Source: Lutimaribacter degradans
GTDB lineage: Bacteria; Pseudomonadota; Alphaproteobacteria; Rhodobacterales; Rhodobacteraceae
DNA length: 64,000 nt
Reading direction: 5' to 3'
NCBI RefSeq assembly: GCF_023703375.1
Contig: NZ_JAMQGO010000005.1
Location: forward strand, 1-64,000
Part shown: positions 60,548 through 64,000 of the stretch, in pieces
Layout of the letters: each line of letters begins with the position of its first letter
Position numbering within the stretch: the stretch's first letter is position 1
Notes under the pieces: model-generated
Seen by the model: only the letters and a program-made list of their open reading frames with translations
The model's database searches: none
What the model was told of the DNA's origin: nothing
Translations under genes and position numbers: made by a program

Positions 60548-60572
60548 TCCCGAATTTCAAGGAGATACGATA

Positions 60573-60902
60573 ATGGCAGATGGTGTTAGGCCCCGCGTAA
60601 AGGCACCCCGTTCGGCTGAGGCCGGCGAGGTTGTCACGATCAAGACCCTGATCAGCCACAAGATGGAATCGGGTCAGCGCAAGAACAAGGATGGCTCGGT
60701 CATCCCGCGTTCGATCATCAATCGCTTCACCTGCGAGTTCAATGGCACATCCGTCCTCGACGTGAAGATGGAGCCGGCGATCTCGACCAACCCCTACTTC
60801 GAATTCGAAGCCACGATTCCCGAAGCCGGTGACATGAAGTTCACCTGGTACGATGATGACGGCTCGGTCTACGAAGACACCAAGACCATCAAGGTCGGTT
60901 AA
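60573..60902 (+). CDS. soxZ: SoxZ sulfur-carrier partner
   Basis: A 109-residue beta-sandwich protein (SHKMESGQRKNKDG, EFNGTSVLD, DMKFTWYDDDGS) without a signal peptide of its own; it is carried out with SoxY. It follows soxY by 25 bases. Confidence 0.96.
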   Translation: MADGVRPRVKAPRSAEAGEVVTIKTLISHKMESGQRKNKDGSVIPRSIINRFTCEFNGTSVLDVKMEPAISTNPYFEFEATIPEAGDMKFTWYDDDGSVYEDTKTIKVG

Positions 60903-60964
60903 ATAAAAGAAACGGCCCTGTCCTCGCTAACCGGGGGCAGGGTTCGCCCATGGGAGGACGCTAA

Positions 60965-61816
60965 ATGAAATTCAAGGCACTGACGGCCATCGCAGCACTG
61001 ATGGTCGCGGCACCCGCACTCACCTTTGCCGATCCCGACGATGACACGCTGGTCATCGAAGGACAGGAAATGGTGACCAAGACGGATTTGCCCGCGCATA
61101 TGGAAGACGCCAACATGGACATGATCATGTCGGGTTGGCACTTTCGGTCGGACGAAACCCAGGCTCTGCAAATGGACGATTTCGACAATCCCGGCATGAT
61201 CTTCGTCGATCAGGCGCTGGATAACTGGGAAAGCGTCGAAGGCTCCGCTGGCAAGTCCTGTGCGTCCTGCCACGAGGGGCCCGAAAGCCTGGCTGGTGTG
61301 CGCGCCACCTATCCTAAGTGGAACGAAGACGCCGGCGAAGTGCGCACCATTGCCATGCAGGTAAACAGCTGCCGCACGGAAAACATGGGCGCCGAGCCTT
61401 ATAAATATGACAGCACGCAGATGGCCGCGATGGAGGCGTTGATCACGCTGCAGTCGCGCGGCATGCCTGTTGATGTTGCGATTGATGGCCCGGCTGCCGA
61501 AACTTGGGAAAAGGGCCAGGAAATCTATTACACCCGTTACGGCCAGCTGGAGCTGAGCTGCGCGTCCTGCCATGAAGAGAATTATGGCAACATGATCCGC
61601 GCCGACCACCTGAGCCAGGGTCAGATCAACGGTTTCCCGACCTATCGCCTGAAGAACGCCAAGCTGAACACTGTGCATGGCCGTTTCAAGGGCTGCGTGC
61701 GTGACACGCGCGCCGAAACCTTCAGCCCCGGCAGCCCCGAATTCGTGGCGTTGGAGCTTTATGTCGCGTCCCGCGGCAACGGTCTGTCGGTCGAAGGACC
61801 GTCGGTTCGTAACTAA
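60965..61816 (+). CDS. soxA: SoxA diheme cytochrome c
   Basis: A 283-residue protein with a signal peptide (about 1-22), heme motifs CASCH at 99-103 and 199-203, and the persulfidated active-site cysteine 244 in GCVRDTRAE. Both heme sites are present, as in Paracoccus-type SoxA. It joins thiosulfate to the SoxY cysteine with SoxX. Confidence 0.96.
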   Translation: MKFKALTAIAALMVAAPALTFADPDDDTLVIEGQEMVTKTDLPAHMEDANMDMIMSGWHFRSDETQALQMDDFDNPGMIFVDQALDNWESVEGSAGKSCASCHEGPESLAGVRATYPKWNEDAGEVRTIAMQVNSCRTENMGAEPYKYDSTQMAAMEALITLQSRGMPVDVAIDGPAAETWEKGQEIYYTRYGQLELSCASCHEENYGNMIRADHLSQGQINGFPTYRLKNAKLNTVHGRFKGCVRDTRAETFSPGSPEFVALELYVASRGNGLSVEGPSVRN

Positions 61817-61823
61817 AAACCTG

Positions 61824-61859
61824 AACCCCGCGTGTGTCCCTTCGGGCAGACGCGGGGTT
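61824..61859 (+). terminator. terminator-like hairpin between soxA and soxB
   Basis: Stem AACCCCGCGT (61824-61833) / ACGCGGGGTT (61850-61859) followed by TGTTCTTG, a poor T-run. It may cut or stabilise the soxXYZA transcript before soxB. Confidence 0.7.
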
Positions 61860-61934
61860 TGTTCTTGATGACTTATTCACATATGCGCATGTGTCATGCA
61901 TGTGCGACGTGACAGTGAAGAGAGAAGCACGCTC

Positions 61935-63632
61935 ATGATCTCCCGCCGCGATTTCCTCCAGGTCTCGATGGCCGCATCCGCGCTTGTCGGCGCATCCGGC
62001 TTTGGCAACTGGGCCCGTCTGGCCGCACAGCAAAGCCTGACACAGGATCAGCTTTTGCAGTTCGATACGTTTGGCAACGTGTCGCTCATTCACATCACGG
62101 ACATTCACGCGCAGCTCAAGCCGATTTATTTCCGCGAGCCGGAGGTGAATATCGGCGTGGGCGACAACCGCGGTCAGGTGCCCCATGTGACCGGCGCCGA
62201 TTTCCGCAAGCTTTACGGCATCGACGATGGCAGCCCCAGCCATTACGCGCTGACCTACAATGACTTCTCCTCGCTGGCCAAAACATATGGCCGGGTCGGC
62301 GGGCTTGACCGCGTCGCAACGGTGATCAACGCAATCCGTGCCGACCGCCCCGATGCGATCCTTCTGGATGGCGGTGACACCTGGCATGGTTCCTACACCT
62401 GCTATCAGACCGAAGGCCAGGACATGGTCAACGTGATGAATGCGCTGAAACCCGACGCGATGACCTTCCACTGGGAGTTCACGCTGGGGTCGGACCGCAT
62501 CGCCGAGATCGTCGAGGGCCTGCCCTTTGCGGCGCTTGGCCAAAACATCTTTGACGCCGAGTGGGACGAGCCCGCCGAGTTGTTCCCGCCCTACAAGTTC
62601 TTCGAACGTGGCGGCACCAAGATCGCCGTGATCGGGCAGGCATTTCCCTACATGCCCATCGCCAACCCGGGCTGGATGTTCCCCGAATACTCCTTTGGCA
62701 TCCGCGACGAGAACATGCAGGCCATGGTCGACGAGGTGCGCGCACAAGGCGCCGAACTGGTCGTGTGCCTCAGCCATAACGGTTTCGACGTCGACAAGAA
62801 GATGGCCGGCATCGTCAAGGGCATCGACGTGATCCTGTCGGGTCACACCCACGACGCGCTGCCCGAGCCGGTTCTGGTGGGCGACACGATCATCGTGGCC
62901 TCGGGCTCGAACGGCAAGTTTGTCAGCCGCGTCGATCTGGACGTGCAGAACGGCAAGATGATGGGTTTCCGCCACAAGCTGATCCCGATCTTCTCGGACG
63001 TGATCGAACCCGACAAGGACGTGGCCGCCCTGATCGACGAACAGCGGGCACCCTTCAAGACGCAGCTGGAAGAGGTGATCGGCCAGACCGACAGCTTGCT
63101 GTATCGTCGTGGTAACTTCAACGGTTCGTGGGACGACCTGATCTGCGACGCGTTGCTGAGCGAGCGTGAGGCCGATATCGCCATGTCGCCCGGCGTGCGT
63201 TGGGGACCGTCGCTGATCCCCGGCGATGACATCACCCGCGAAGACATCTGGAACGTCACCTCGATGACCTATGGCAAGGCCTATCGCAACGAGATGACCG
63301 GCGAATTCATCAAGGTGATCCTTGAAGACGTGGCCGACAACATCTTCAACCCCGACCCGTATTACCAGCAGGGCGGCGACATGGTGCGTATCGGTGGGAT
63401 GGGCTACCGCATCGACATCACCAAGCCGCAAGGCGAGCGGATCAGCGATATGACCCTGCTGAAAACAGGCGAGGCGATCGACCCGGCAAAGAACTACGTG
63501 GTCGCCGGCTGGGCCAGCGTCAACGAGGGCACCGAAGGCCCGCAGATCTGGGATGTGGTCGAAAGCCACATCCGCAAGATGGGCACCGTTACCGTGCAGC
63601 CCAATAACAGCGTAAAGGTGATAGGGGCGTAA
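61935..63632 (+). CDS. soxB: SoxB thiosulfohydrolase
   Basis: A 565-residue metallophosphatase-fold enzyme. A Tat signal (SRRDFLQVSM) is followed by metal motifs ITDIHAQ, DGGDTWHGS, LSHNGFDVD and LSGHTHDAL, and a 5'-nucleotidase C-terminal domain. It removes sulfate from SoxY-S-sulfonate using dinuclear manganese. ATG at 61935; the upstream ATG at 61896 has no signal sequence. Confidence 0.97.
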   Translation: MISRRDFLQVSMAASALVGASGFGNWARLAAQQSLTQDQLLQFDTFGNVSLIHITDIHAQLKPIYFREPEVNIGVGDNRGQVPHVTGADFRKLYGIDDGSPSHYALTYNDFSSLAKTYGRVGGLDRVATVINAIRADRPDAILLDGGDTWHGSYTCYQTEGQDMVNVMNALKPDAMTFHWEFTLGSDRIAEIVEGLPFAALGQNIFDAEWDEPAELFPPYKFFERGGTKIAVIGQAFPYMPIANPGWMFPEYSFGIRDENMQAMVDEVRAQGAELVVCLSHNGFDVDKKMAGIVKGIDVILSGHTHDALPEPVLVGDTIIVASGSNGKFVSRVDLDVQNGKMMGFRHKLIPIFSDVIEPDKDVAALIDEQRAPFKTQLEEVIGQTDSLLYRRGNFNGSWDDLICDALLSEREADIAMSPGVRWGPSLIPGDDITREDIWNVTSMTYGKAYRNEMTGEFIKVILEDVADNIFNPDPYYQQGGDMVRIGGMGYRIDITKPQGERISDMTLLKTGEAIDPAKNYVVAGWASVNEGTEGPQIWDVVESHIRKMGTVTVQPNNSVKVIGA

Positions 63633-63715
63633 GCCCCGCACCGTGACATTTGGATAATCGTTTGGCCGGCCGGCCCTTTTGGCGGGGCCGGCGATCTGAG
63701 AGGAGGCTTAAAACC

Positions 63716-64000
63716 ATGACAGCCAGCTTCAAAGGCAAGGTGCCCTCGCGGCGCGCCTTTCTAAAGGGCTCGATCGCGGCAAGTGGTGCCGTGCTCGGGG
63801 CCAGTGCGGCCAGGGCCGCGGAACCCGATCCGCTGATCACCGAGGTGCAGGAATGGGCCTCGGGTCTGGGTGAGGGTGTTGACGCAACGCCTTATGGCCT
63901 GCCGATCAAGTACGAGGATGACGTCATTCGGCGCAACGTGGAGTGGCTCACGGCGGATACGATCAGCTCGATCAACTTTACGCCGATCCATGCGCTCGAC
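63716..64000 (+). CDS. soxC: SoxC sulfur dehydrogenase (partial, 5' end)
   Basis: The first 95 codons before the window ends. A Tat signal (SRRAFLKGSIAASGA) is followed by the molybdenum-cofactor protein's N-terminus (EVQEWASGLGEGVDATPYGL). SoxCD oxidises the sulfane sulfur on SoxY. GAGGAGG lies upstream. Confidence 0.88.
   Translation, partial: MTASFKGKVPSRRAFLKGSIAASGAVLGASAARAAEPDPLITEVQEWASGLGEGVDATPYGLPIKYEDDVIRRNVEWLTADTISSINFTPIHALD

Overview
The window is a GC-rich alphaproteobacterial chromosome segment, most likely from the Rhodobacteraceae (Roseobacter group). This rests on the soxS-soxR-soxT / soxVWXYZABC arrangement, the PIMT-tolC pair, a DUF6280-type protein, an aa3 oxidase subunit next to cytochrome c2, and short GC-rich intergenic repeats after genes. 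No genus is claimed.

Region 1 (1-17.6 kb) looks like a genomic island ending at a tRNA-Cys gene. Its edges hold broken mobile DNA: IS5, IS30 and IS110 fragments, two damaged tyrosine recombinases, and gene stubs. The core (about 0.7-13.0 kb) is an intact divergent cluster bracketed by two direct copies of a ~105 bp repeat. The rightward arm encodes a HAD phosphatase-UbiA fusion, GtrA, DprE1 and DprE2, with overlapping stop/start codons. These are the activities that make and reposition decaprenyl-phosphoryl-D-arabinose in mycobacteria. The leftward arm encodes a small membrane protein, a PAPS-type sulfotransferase, an arylsulfotransferase (ASST)-like protein, an AsmA-like protein, a DUF2723 GT-C-type membrane protein and a secreted DUF4185 protein (the fold of GH183 endo-D-arabinanases). 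I infer a pathway that builds, exports, sulfates and trims a D-arabinofuranose-containing glycoconjugate. This is the most novel part of the window.

Between that core and the tRNA lies a TetR regulator with an MBL-fold lactonase-like hydrolase. Each is preceded by the same perfect palindrome, a probable self-contained regulon.

Region 2 (17.6-54.6 kb) is mostly core genome: PIMT, TolC, a PopZ-like protein, CobQ, EF-P, a frameshifted fructosamine kinase, YgfZ, an MsbA-like ABC exporter, aminotransferases, ValS, a D-lactate dehydrogenase-type flavoprotein, a ClC antiporter, a TPP-riboswitch-preceded SDR with an EamA permease, IlvC opposite two coupled Lrp/AsnC regulators, a UbiH-type hydroxylase, a GntR regulator, a GspE-N/GT2 glycosyltransferase, CarA, YqeY, CtaD (with an FNR box), cytochrome c2, LipB and a FrnE-type DsbA protein.

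Region 3 (54.6-64 kb) holds tRNA-Leu(GAG), an acyl-CoA dehydrogenase, and the thiosulfate-oxidation locus. soxS, soxR and soxT run left; soxV, W, X, Y, Z, A, B and the start of soxC run right. SoxR keeps both cysteines of the persulfide-sensing ArsR family, and a perfect ATTC-N8-GAAT site sits before soxX. The window ends inside soxC.
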